Assembly: GCA_030680295.1 (NCBI GenBank)
Contig: JAUXVU010000023.1
Coordinates: 620,001 to 684,000, forward strand
Source of the DNA: Moraxellaceae bacterium
GTDB taxonomy: Bacteria; Pseudomonadota; Gammaproteobacteria; Pseudomonadales; Moraxellaceae
DNA: 64,000 nt
Direction of reading: 5' to 3'
Shown: positions 53,803-61,516 of the stretch, piece by piece
Layout of the letters: each line of letters begins with the position of its first letter
How positions within the stretch are numbered: position 1 is the first letter of the stretch
Made by a program: the position numbers and the translations under genes
The notes under the pieces: generated by a model
Database searches by the model: none
Told to the model about the DNA's origin: nothing
What the model saw: the letters and a program-made list of their open reading frames with translations, nothing else

Positions 53803-53850
53803 CTGAAGGTGACCAACCCCAATATGAAGATGAGCGTTAAACTCTGGATG

Positions 53851-53953
53851 CTTGGGGTGTGATTCAATTTATGGAAAGTGTGCGCCATGGATGGCGCACC
53901 TTAGCCTACAGGGACGTACTCGCGGCGATCCATAAATTGAATCACACCTCAAG
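53851..53953 (+). repeat. Nested palindromic element, copy B
   Basis: A 103-base element. Its outer arms, 24 bases at 53851-53874 and 53930-53953, pair with a single G-T mismatch and have a sequence unrelated to the arms of copy A. The inner hairpin is GTGCGCCAT at 53880-53888 with ATGGCGCAC at 53891-53899. The core then runs TTAGCCTACAGGGACGTACT and CGCGGCGATCC, nearly the same as the complement of copy A. It ends 10 bases before the stop of the D-2-hydroxyglutarate dehydrogenase gene. Confidence 0.85.
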
Positions 53954-53963
53954 CACTCACTAC

Positions 53964-55361
53964 TTAAAGGTCAAAAATCTTCCCAGGATTCATCACATTA
54001 TTCGGATCAAACACCCGCTTCACCGCCTTCAAATACTCAATCTCAATCGGTGATCGTGTATAGGTCAGATACGGCTTTTTAGTCATACCCACACCATGCT
54101 CAGCAGACACCGAACCGTTGTATTTCTGCACCGTCTCAAAGACCTGCACATTCACCGTTTTACATTTGGCAAAGAAATCTTCTTTAGCCATATCATCCGG
54201 TTTCAAAATATTTAAGTGCAAATTGCCGTCACCGATGTGGCCAAACCAGACCACGCGGAAGTCAGGATATTGCGCAGACACAATCGAATCAATATCGGCA
54301 ATGAAGGCTGGCACACGCTGAATTAATACAGAGATATCGTTTTTATACGGCGTGAATGGTGCAATCGTCTCCGAAATATCTTCGCGCAAACGCCACAAGT
54401 TTTTCGCCTGTGTTTCTGACTGGCCTAACACGCCATCAACCACCCAGCCTTCAGCGACACAGTGCTCAAAAATCGCCATCGCCTCATCACTCATATCTTC
54501 CGATAGCGCCTCAAACTCTAACAACGCATAAAACGGTGTGGCGGTTTCAAAGGGGCGAGGAATACCTTGGTGAGCCGTTACCAACTGCACCGATAGCTCA
54601 GAGAAAAACTCAAACGCAGTTAAATCAAGACGTGCCTGAAATGCTTTTAAAACATTCATCACCGATGGGAAATCAGGCGTACCCAATACCATTACTTGCA
54701 GATTGCGTGGTGCACGCTCCAGCTTCATGGTGGCTTCTACGACTAATCCCAGCGTGCCTTCAGCACCAATAAACAAATGCCGCAGGTCATAACCAGTGGC
54801 GTTTTTAATCATGTCTTTGTTCAGCTCTAAAATATCACCTTTGCCAGTGACCACTTTCAAACCCAGCACCCAGTTGCGGGTCATGCCATATTTAATGACC
54901 TTGATGCCGCCGGCGTTGGTGCCAATATTGCCACCCAGCTGTGATGAACCAGCCGAAGCAAAATCAACCGGGTAATACAAACCCTGCTCTTCCGCAAAAT
55001 TCTGTAGCTGCTCAGTAACCACACCTGCCTGAATACGTACGGCGCGATCCTCTGGAATAAACTCCAGCACTTTATTCATATAATCAAAGCTGATGACGAC
55101 CTCTCCGTTAGCAGCAACAGCGCCGGCGGACAAACCAGTACGACCACCTGACGGCACAATTGCAAAACCCACTTCATTGGCTAACAGCACCACCGCCTGC
55201 ACTTGCTCAATAGTCGATGGAAATACAATCGCTGATGGTGCTGGAGTGAACATCTTGGTCCAGTCACAGCCCCAAGCCTTTAAACTATCAGCATCGGTAC
55301 GCACACGGTTGTCGCCAACAATCTGACTAAGACGCGACAACGTTTCGGGGGCTAGACTCAT
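53964..55361 (-). CDS. FAD-linked D-2-hydroxyglutarate dehydrogenase
   Basis: A 465-residue flavoprotein of the GlcD/D2HGDH family. FAD is held by the PCMH domain (IVPSGGRTGLSAGAVA, SSQLGGNIGTNAGGIKVIKYG). The C-terminal half has VWFGHIGDGNLHLNIL with the metal-binding His residues and ends SAEHGVGMTKKPYL. In Pseudomonas the orthologous gene is next to serA, and SerA makes D-2-hydroxyglutarate as a by-product that this enzyme oxidises back to 2-oxoglutarate, driving serine synthesis. The same divergent pairing with serA is seen here. A D-lactate or glycolate substrate remains possible from family alone. Confidence 0.88.
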   Translation of the reverse strand: MSLAPETLSRLSQIVGDNRVRTDADSLKAWGCDWTKMFTPAPSAIVFPSTIEQVQAVVLLANEVGFAIVPSGGRTGLSAGAVAANGEVVISFDYMNKVLEFIPEDRAVRIQAGVVTEQLQNFAEEQGLYYPVDFASAGSSQLGGNIGTNAGGIKVIKYGMTRNWVLGLKVVTGKGDILELNKDMIKNATGYDLRHLFIGAEGTLGLVVEATMKLERAPRNLQVMVLGTPDFPSVMNVLKAFQARLDLTAFEFFSELSVQLVTAHQGIPRPFETATPFYALLEFEALSEDMSDEAMAIFEHCVAEGWVVDGVLGQSETQAKNLWRLREDISETIAPFTPYKNDISVLIQRVPAFIADIDSIVSAQYPDFRVVWFGHIGDGNLHLNILKPDDMAKEDFFAKCKTVNVQVFETVQKYNGSVSAEHGVGMTKKPYLTYTRSPIEIEYLKAVKRVFDPNNVMNPGKIFDL

Positions 55362-55461
55362 GATGACTCCATGACATTAAGGACATTTAATCGGTGCATT
55401 CTATCAGGACACCACTCTGTGCTACCATTCGCGCCTTCCATTAAATACCTAGAGTCCTGCC

Positions 55462-56691
55462 ATGAGCCAGTTCTCCCTCGACAAGTCAAAAATCCGCTTC
55501 CTGTTGCTTGAAGGCGTGCACAAAAATGCACTCGATGTACTCAGCAGTAACGGTTACACCAATATCGAATATCTGCGTGGCGCGCTTGATGAAGATGCGT
55601 TAATTGCAAAAATAAAGGATGCTCACTTCGTCGGCATCCGCTCACGCACACAGCTCACAGAAAAAGTGTTTGCTGCAGCAAACAAATTGATTGCTGTGGG
55701 TTGCTTCTGTATTGGCACTAACCAAGTCAATTTGAAGGCTGCCATGCAGCGCGGCATTCCGGTATTCAACGCCCCTTACTCAAATACTCGCTCCGTTGCG
55801 GAATTAGTGTTGGGCGAACTCATTTTGCTGTTGCGCGGCATTCCGGAAAAGAACTTCCTAGTTCATCGTGGCGGCTGGTCAAAATCGGCTGAAGGGTCTT
55901 ATGAAGCACGCGGTAAAACCTTGGGTATTGTTGGTTACGGCTCCATTGGTTCGCAGTTATCGGTTTTGGCTGAATCACTCGGCATGCAAGTCATTTATTA
56001 TGATGTAGTCACCAAACTGCCACTGGGCAATGCGCGTCAAGTCACCACGATTGATGAGCTTTATGCCACGGCGGATGTGGTATCACTGCACGTGCCAGAA
56101 CTGCCATCCACCAAGAACATGGTCGGTGCAACTGAATTTGCCAAAATGAAAAAGGGCGCCATTTTTATTAATGCTGCTCGTGGCACTTGTGTAGAAATTG
56201 AAGCCTTAGCTGAAGCCATCAAATCCAAACACTTAAATGGTGCTGCGATTGACGTGTTCCCGAAAGAGCCTAAAGCCAATGACGAAGAATTTATGTCTGC
56301 GTTACGCGGTTTAGAAAACGTTATTTTGACACCGCATATTGGTGGCTCAACGCTAGAGGCGCAGGCCAACATCGGCTTAGAAGTGGCCGAGAAATTTGCC
56401 CGCTACTCCGACACCGGTGCGACCATCACAGCCGTGAACTTCCCTGAAGTAGCCGTACCTCAGTCAGCTGGCAAACATCGTTTATTACACATCCATAATA
56501 ACGTGCCAGGCGTCCTTTCTAAGGTCAACTTGGTGTTTGCTGAAAACGGCATCAATATCAGTGCACAGTCATTAATGACTAACGACAGTATTGGCTACCT
56601 AATCGTGGATGTTGAAGCTGAATACTCAGACCTTGCCTTAGCAAAACTACAGCAAGTTGAAGGTACCATTCGCACTCGCGTTTTGTTTTAA
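55462..56691 (+). CDS. serA: D-3-phosphoglycerate dehydrogenase
   Basis: A 409-residue enzyme of the first serine step, oxidising 3-phosphoglycerate. LGIVGYGSIGSQLS is the NAD motif, ILTPHIGGSTLEAQANIG contains the catalytic His, and AARGTCVEIEALAEAI the Arg-region. A C-terminal ACT domain (residues about 335-409, starting near HRLLHIHNNVPGVLSKVN) senses serine. The length is that of the E. coli type. It is divergent from the D-2-hydroxyglutarate dehydrogenase gene; serB lies at 61517. Confidence 0.96.
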   Translation: MSQFSLDKSKIRFLLLEGVHKNALDVLSSNGYTNIEYLRGALDEDALIAKIKDAHFVGIRSRTQLTEKVFAAANKLIAVGCFCIGTNQVNLKAAMQRGIPVFNAPYSNTRSVAELVLGELILLLRGIPEKNFLVHRGGWSKSAEGSYEARGKTLGIVGYGSIGSQLSVLAESLGMQVIYYDVVTKLPLGNARQVTTIDELYATADVVSLHVPELPSTKNMVGATEFAKMKKGAIFINAARGTCVEIEALAEAIKSKHLNGAAIDVFPKEPKANDEEFMSALRGLENVILTPHIGGSTLEAQANIGLEVAEKFARYSDTGATITAVNFPEVAVPQSAGKHRLLHIHNNVPGVLSKVNLVFAENGINISAQSLMTNDSIGYLIVDVEAEYSDLALAKLQQVEGTIRTRVLF

Positions 56692-56695
56692 GCAC

Positions 56696-57271
56696 ATGAC
56701 GAACCTGTTAAAAGCCGTCGCCAGTCCAAAAACTGTTGACGGCTTTTGGCTTTTTCAGCAACCAGAAAGTGACATCTTTGTACGTGTTTATAACCTGCCA
56801 ACACCTGCGGCTTATCATGCTATTTTGCAGCAAGCCTTAATTGAAATATTGGCACAACCTAGCACCACTATCGACGTCATCAAAACCGAACATGGCAAAC
56901 CCTATCTTGCCAATCACGACCTGGCGTTTAATCTGTCACACAGCCAACAATGGCTGGCCGTCGCTTGGTCAACTAATCAGCCTAGTATTGGTGTAGACAT
57001 TGAGCATGCCGATCGCCAACAACAAGTCTTAGCCATTAGCAAACGCTACTTTCACGCCAATGAACAGGCTACTGCCGAGAAAAACTGGCTGCATACTTGG
57101 ACACGTAAAGAAGCCGTGTTAAAAGCCCATGGATTAGGCCTGCGCATTAAACTCGCTGAGCTTGACACCACAACAGAAACAGTTGAGCACAGCCAACTAG
57201 GCCGCTGGGCTGTTTCCACCGCTGTGCACCCTAGTTTTGTGCTAAGTGTCAGCTGGCCCGCATTGCAGTAA
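56696..57271 (+). CDS. 4'-phosphopantetheinyl transferase, Sfp/AcpT-type
   Basis: A 191-residue enzyme that moves the phosphopantetheine arm of CoA to carrier proteins. SIGVDIEHADRQ provides the magnesium-binding Asp and Glu, and WTRKEAVLKAHGLGLR the second signature. NLSHSQQWLAVAWS is the third. It might serve a fatty-acid or siderophore carrier protein; no such genes are in the window. The ATG at 56696 follows serA by 4 bases, but a terminator-like hairpin lies inside its first codons (56710-56747). Confidence 0.85.
   Translation: MTNLLKAVASPKTVDGFWLFQQPESDIFVRVYNLPTPAAYHAILQQALIEILAQPSTTIDVIKTEHGKPYLANHDLAFNLSHSQQWLAVAWSTNQPSIGVDIEHADRQQQVLAISKRYFHANEQATAEKNWLHTWTRKEAVLKAHGLGLRIKLAELDTTTETVEHSQLGRWAVSTAVHPSFVLSVSWPALQ
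56710..56755 (+). terminator. Terminator-like hairpin inside the phosphopantetheinyl transferase start
   Basis: AAAAGCCGTC at 56710-56719 pairs exactly with GACGGCTTTT at 56738-56747, followed by GGCTTTTT. The stem of 10 bases and T-rich tail look like an intrinsic terminator for serA, yet it lies within the first 20 codons of the next gene. It may reduce read-through from serA. Confidence 0.45.
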
Positions 57272-57296
57272 CATAAGCAAAATATTTAAAGAGAGA

Positions 57297-58145
57297 ATGT
57301 CCGTGTCTGTTGACCAACTTAAGACCCTGCCGCAATACATGCTTCCACAACATGCGCTATCGCGTTTCGTTGGCAAACTTGCTGCAAGCAAAACTCCGTG
57401 GTTAAAAGACACCTTTATTCGTCGCTTTGCCGCGCGATATCAAGTAGACATGAGTGAAGCCGCACAGCCAGACTTAAGCCAATACGCCTGCTTTAATGAC
57501 TTCTTTACTCGTCCATTAAAAGCCGGGGCACGCCCGATTGACTCACATGTCGATAGTATTGTTTCCCCCGCTGATGGTGCAGTCTCACAACTAGGCCCCA
57601 TCACTGGCGATCAAATATTTCAAGCCAAAGGTCATAGTTATTCCTTAAGCGCCTTACTTGCCAGCGAAACAGATGCCAAAGCATTTGAAAACGGTCACTT
57701 TGCCACTATTTATTTGTCGCCACGCGACTACCATCGCGTGCATATGCCATTTGCTGGCACATTAACGAAGTCTGTTTATGTGCCAGGAGATCTATTTTCA
57801 GTCAATACCCGCACTGCTGAGAACGTACCCAATTTATTTGCTCGCAATGAGCGCTTAGTTGCCCACTTTGATACTGAACTTGGACCCATGGCAGTTATTT
57901 TAGTGGGCGCCATGATTGTGGCTAGCATTGAAACCGTATGGGGTGGACTGGAGCCGATTGGCAAAATCATCCGCATCACTCAGCCAGAAGCAATAACCCT
58001 AAGCAAGGGTGATGAAATGGGTCGCTTCCTGCTTGGCTCAACCGCTATTATTCTTTTTGGTAAGAATGTTGTCGCTTGGCAAAATCATCTTTCTGCAGGA
58101 AGTGCTGTCACAATGGGAACAGTGATTGGCAAGACCAAAAAATAA
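57297..58145 (+). CDS. psd: Phosphatidylserine decarboxylase proenzyme
   Basis: A 282-residue membrane-associated enzyme making phosphatidylethanolamine. It is cut at the Gly-Ser bond of LGST (in GRFLLGSTAIILF) to create the pyruvoyl group of the small subunit. FNDFFTRPLKAGARP, SPADGAVSQLGPI and YLSPRDYHRVHMPF are conserved blocks. The ATG at 57297 with AAAGAGAG upstream starts MSVSVDQLKTLPQY. The phosphatidylserine synthase gene is not in the window. Confidence 0.96.
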   Translation: MSVSVDQLKTLPQYMLPQHALSRFVGKLAASKTPWLKDTFIRRFAARYQVDMSEAAQPDLSQYACFNDFFTRPLKAGARPIDSHVDSIVSPADGAVSQLGPITGDQIFQAKGHSYSLSALLASETDAKAFENGHFATIYLSPRDYHRVHMPFAGTLTKSVYVPGDLFSVNTRTAENVPNLFARNERLVAHFDTELGPMAVILVGAMIVASIETVWGGLEPIGKIIRITQPEAITLSKGDEMGRFLLGSTAIILFGKNVVAWQNHLSAGSAVTMGTVIGKTKK

Positions 58146-58337
58146 GCGCTTTTCTAAGCCACCACTTTCATGAAGACACTAAGTCGACTCATAAAGTACG
58201 AATAAAACGCCTCGCATTAACAATACGTTACGCAACGATTGCAAATTTTTACTTTGTATAACGTTTGCTTGACTTAACATGCTCTCATTGACTCAGCCTT
58301 GATCAAAACACTTTTAACTCTGAAGCAGGTAAACATC

Positions 58338-59744
58338 ATGCATATTCATAATACTACTCGTCTGGCAGCTGCGATTGCTTTAGCTGCCGCGCTCAGTGCC
58401 TGTGGTGCTGGTGGTGACGGTAATGGAAATGGCAATAACGGTGGTGGTGGTGGCGGAAATGTTATTTCCCCTAACGAAGCTTGCCAAGAAATTAATGGCC
58501 GACCAAACCAAGGTGTTATTGATGCGCTCCAAGGTGTTGGCTGTGACCTTACTGATGGCACTGTTGTATCACCCGTAAATAACATTATTTACAACATTAT
58601 TGTTGGCACACCCCTCGCTGACATTCTTGCCCAGATAAACGCTCTTATCGGTCCGAATGGCGAGCTCGCTCAAGTCAACGAACTAATCGCAGCATTAGTT
58701 GGTGGAAATACAGATGGAGCACTGACTCCACTTATTCAAGCCTTAAATGCTGTGATTCTCGGCCTATCTATTGGAGACCCTGCAGCCATTGCTGCTGCAC
58801 TACAAGGTTTAGCTGGTGGTGCCGGAGCAGGCGGACCAACAGGCACTCCACTTGACGCTTTATTAGCTCTTGGTGGTGGCAGCAACCCAATTACCACTCT
58901 ACTAGGTGCGCTTGGTGGAGGTGGTCTGCCTGGTACAGGCGGTGGTACCGGCGGCAACGGTGGTTTAATCACCAGCATTCAAGACATTCTCAACAACCTA
59001 ACCAACAACACTCCTTTATCACAAGTGGCTGGTTTAGTGGATACATTAATCAATCCACAGTCAGGTGGTTTAGCCCCCCTAACCGAGGCTTTGGAAGATC
59101 TGACTAATATTGATGGCGGACCATTAGGCCCATTAACCGAATTAGTGGGTGCGCTTATTGCTGCTAACGATGCGGCTTTAGCACCCGTAATTACAGCATT
59201 AAACCAAGTTCTAGTTGGATTACTTACTGATCAGGATCCCGCAGCTATCGCTGCAGCACTACAAAACTTAGCAAGTGGCTTACAAGGTGCTGGCGGCGAC
59301 AATCCACTAGCTGGCTTATTGCCAGGCGCAGGTGGTGGAACTGGTGGCACAGGTGACGCTGGTTTAATCTCTGCTGTACAAGGCACTGTTGACAACCTGC
59401 TTGGTGACACCGTGCTAGCTCCTGTACAGGACTTAGTAACCACCTTGATTGATCCAACTAATGGTGCCTTATCACCGCTCACCGGTGTATTAGAGCAAAT
59501 TACAGGTTCTGAAGAAGCCTTGGGCCAGTTAACTGCACTCGTTAATGAGCTCATTTTGCAAGACGATGCTGCATTAGCGCCTGTTATCGAAGCACTCAAT
59601 GGCGTTCTTAGCTTGGGCGGCATCACTGGCGGAGGCACAGGCATACCCGGCTTAGACTCTGTTGATGGTCTTAATGCCATCCCTGTCATTGGCCCAGTCC
59701 TCGGTGGTTTGTTAGGTGGTTTATTAGGCGGCTTGCCCATCTAA
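58338..59744 (+). CDS. Glycine-rich repeat lipoprotein of unknown function, paralogue 2
   Basis: A 468-residue predicted lipoprotein with lipobox LSAC (Cys22). After a Gly-Asn-rich stalk it has three related helical modules (beginning near residues 70, 209 and 342), each with a pattern like PLxxVxxLVxTLIxPxxGxL, then LxELVxALI, then DAALAPVIxALNxVL. Gly-rich linkers separate them. The C terminus, PVIGPVLGGLLGGLLGGLPI, is very hydrophobic and could sit in a membrane. It shares composition, linkers and C-terminal pattern with the protein at 40515. Its own terminator follows, so it is monocistronic. Confidence 0.7.
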   Translation: MHIHNTTRLAAAIALAAALSACGAGGDGNGNGNNGGGGGGNVISPNEACQEINGRPNQGVIDALQGVGCDLTDGTVVSPVNNIIYNIIVGTPLADILAQINALIGPNGELAQVNELIAALVGGNTDGALTPLIQALNAVILGLSIGDPAAIAAALQGLAGGAGAGGPTGTPLDALLALGGGSNPITTLLGALGGGGLPGTGGGTGGNGGLITSIQDILNNLTNNTPLSQVAGLVDTLINPQSGGLAPLTEALEDLTNIDGGPLGPLTELVGALIAANDAALAPVITALNQVLVGLLTDQDPAAIAAALQNLASGLQGAGGDNPLAGLLPGAGGGTGGTGDAGLISAVQGTVDNLLGDTVLAPVQDLVTTLIDPTNGALSPLTGVLEQITGSEEALGQLTALVNELILQDDAALAPVIEALNGVLSLGGITGGGTGIPGLDSVDGLNAIPVIGPVLGGLLGGLLGGLPI

Positions 59745-59760
59745 TCTTCACAAAGTAAAC

Positions 59761-59788
59761 AAAAAGCCCCGCAGATGCGGGGCTTTTT
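59761..59788 (+). terminator. Rho-independent terminator of the repeat lipoprotein gene
   Basis: AAAAAGCCCCGCA at 59761-59773 and TGCGGGGCTTTTT at 59776-59788 form a perfect 13-base stem with a 2-base loop drawn tight (in practice a 4-base loop), with a T-run. It lies just before the CysB-like gene. Confidence 0.93.
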
Positions 59789-59818
59789 GTTATCTAAAAA
59801 TCACGCTACTCTGCAGCC

Positions 59819-60703
59819 ATGCGAATCACACTCAAACAGCTCGACGTCTTTGTCAGTATTGCCCGCGAAGCGAGCGTCACCCGTGCAGCCGACAAACTCA
59901 ACTTAACCCAAAGTGCCACTAGCATGGCTTTGGGTGACCTAGAGACCCAACTCGGTGCCAAACTATTTGACCGCCTTGGTCGCCGCCTAAAGCTTAATGA
60001 GCTGGGCAGTCGTTTATTGCCTTTGGCACAAGAAACCGTAGATCGTGCCCTAGAGATCGAATCCTTAGTTCATAACGATGACAGGCGCCTAGGTCGCTTA
60101 CGCATTGGCGCTAGCTTGAGTATTGGCAACTACTTAATGCCCACACTAATGGGGCAGTTCTTACAAGAACATCCGTCAGCAGAACTTAGTTTAGATGTTG
60201 GCAATACCCGACACGTCATTGAGTCCATACGACAATTTAGTTGCGACATCGGCTTTATTGAGGGCTTTTGTCATGACCCCGATATTGACGTGACTCATTG
60301 GCAAGATGATGAATTGGTTATTTTTGCAGGCAGCCAACACCCGTTGGCACAACAGAAAACTGTCAGCCCCGATGACCTTAAGCAAGCGTGGTGGATTATG
60401 CGTGAACCAGGATCTGGCACCCGCGAGGTGTTTGATCACGCGGTGGCGGACAAACTAGGCAGCGTGCAGGTTCGGCTAGAGCTTAGCCATACTGAGGCCA
60501 TACGGCGTGCAGTTGAAGCGGGCATTGGCATTAGCTGTGCATCGCGAATGACATTGGAAGACCGTGTGGCACAGGGGCATGTTCGTATTCTGCCTACGCC
60601 CTATTTAAACCTTAAGCGCGCTTTGTTTATTGTTCAGCATAAGGACAAGTACCCCACACAGGGATTAAAACTGCTTAAAGCCTTGTGCCAGCCGACAAGT
60701 TAA
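59819..60703 (+). CDS. LysR-family transcriptional regulator, CysB-like
   Basis: A 294-residue LysR-type regulator. The N-terminal winged helix (LKQLDVFVSIAREASVTRAA, then LTQSATSMALGDLETQLG, and KLFDRLGRRLKL) is followed by a periplasmic-binding-like sensor domain from about residue 90, with PLAQQKTVSPDDLKQAWWIM and REPGSGTRE. This pattern occurs in the CysB/CbbR/YeiE branch. Target genes are unknown. Its 3' end overlaps the convergent BUD32-like gene by 29 bases. Confidence 0.85.
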   Translation: MRITLKQLDVFVSIAREASVTRAADKLNLTQSATSMALGDLETQLGAKLFDRLGRRLKLNELGSRLLPLAQETVDRALEIESLVHNDDRRLGRLRIGASLSIGNYLMPTLMGQFLQEHPSAELSLDVGNTRHVIESIRQFSCDIGFIEGFCHDPDIDVTHWQDDELVIFAGSQHPLAQQKTVSPDDLKQAWWIMREPGSGTREVFDHAVADKLGSVQVRLELSHTEAIRRAVEAGIGISCASRMTLEDRVAQGHVRILPTPYLNLKRALFIVQHKDKYPTQGLKLLKALCQPTS

Positions 60704-61490
60704 CTTCCAACGCAGCCAAGCACTGCCCTGCCGCCACCACACGTTTGCCATCGCTGCCTAAACTTGCAATTGGTAAGAATCGTATCCAAGACAAACGTCG
60801 ACACACTTTTAATAGCGCTTTTTGTGCTGCGTAGTTTTCTTGCGATATAGCATTCACCAGTGTGACCACACCGCCGTCCAGTTGATTCTGGTGCTCCAGA
60901 ATTACTGCGGTTGAAAAAATAAAACACAGCCAGTCTCGTGCTTGACAAAGCGGCAAGGCCATTACCTCACCCGGGTCATCTTCAAAATCGATAAATGCAA
61001 TATTGCCATCATTGGTGAGCATGATGTTTCGCGCAAAAGCTTGGCTTAGGTATTGATCTGCCAAATGAGCGTGACTAATTGCAGTCACGGCTTGGGTAAA
61101 AAACGTAAGCAGTGACGCTGAATCAACACTTTGCTTAAGTACATGCTCCAGCTGCTTAGACTTTCCTTCCATGCTGACATCTGTCATCAGCAAGGCATCA
61201 TCTTGTTTAGCCAGCAGTACAGGTACAGCTATGCCTGCACTGGCCAATTCACGTAAGCGTTTAGCTTCGCGATCAACGGCAATCGCCCCGCCAGGATTAG
61301 GCACCGGCTGTAATGCACGAACACGTAAAAATCGTGCCAACCAGCGCAGAGGGGTATAAATCCATAAGGAATGATGTGCCAATGCCTTGCGCAACCAAAC
61401 AGCACCGCTGGGTGTTTGATAGCGCGCGATCGCCACTTGCTGGCTTGCCGCCTTCTCCTTTAAAAAGGCCGCTGCTACTGCCGAGTCCAT
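60675..61490 (-). CDS. BUD32/lipopolysaccharide-kinase-like protein
   Basis: A 271-residue protein with a small-kinase fold. AVDREAKRLRELASAGIAVP resembles the glycine-poor N-lobe, and SQAFARNIMLTNDGNIAFID followed by FEDDPGEV the catalytic and metal-binding loops. In the catalytic loop the usual His-x-Asp is replaced by SQAF, and DFG is DFE, as in some bacterial BUD32-like or Kdo/heptose-kinase-like families of Moraxellaceae. Whether it is an active kinase is unclear. GGAG precedes the ATG. It follows serB on the same strand by 26 bases. Confidence 0.6.
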   Translation of the reverse strand: MDSAVAAAFLKEKAASQQVAIARYQTPSGAVWLRKALAHHSLWIYTPLRWLARFLRVRALQPVPNPGGAIAVDREAKRLRELASAGIAVPVLLAKQDDALLMTDVSMEGKSKQLEHVLKQSVDSASLLTFFTQAVTAISHAHLADQYLSQAFARNIMLTNDGNIAFIDFEDDPGEVMALPLCQARDWLCFIFSTAVILEHQNQLDGGVVTLVNAISQENYAAQKALLKVCRRLSWIRFLPIASLGSDGKRVVAAGQCLAALEVNLSAGTRL

Positions 61491-61516
61491 ACTAGGCTCC
61501 TGCTCAAGTGCTCTCT

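Noticed and set aside
53595-53840. Plus-strand frame of about 81 codons across the repeat
   Set aside because: It covers part of the FAH-family gene in antisense and the repeat core; no ribosome site or domain.
53685-53888. Long N-terminal extension of the FAH-family frame (MAHTFHKLNH...)
   Set aside because: It reads through the palindromic repeat A and its flank; the family core begins at the ATG at 53684 and the extension resembles no protein domain.
54356-54772. Plus-strand frame of 138 codons opposite the D-2-hydroxyglutarate dehydrogenase
   Set aside because: Antisense of a conserved enzyme, low-complexity Pro/Gln-rich translation.
59231-59740. Minus-strand open frame of 169 codons opposite the repeat lipoprotein
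   Set aside because: It is the Pro-rich mirror of Gly-rich codons and stays open because of repeated composition; no start context or homology pattern.
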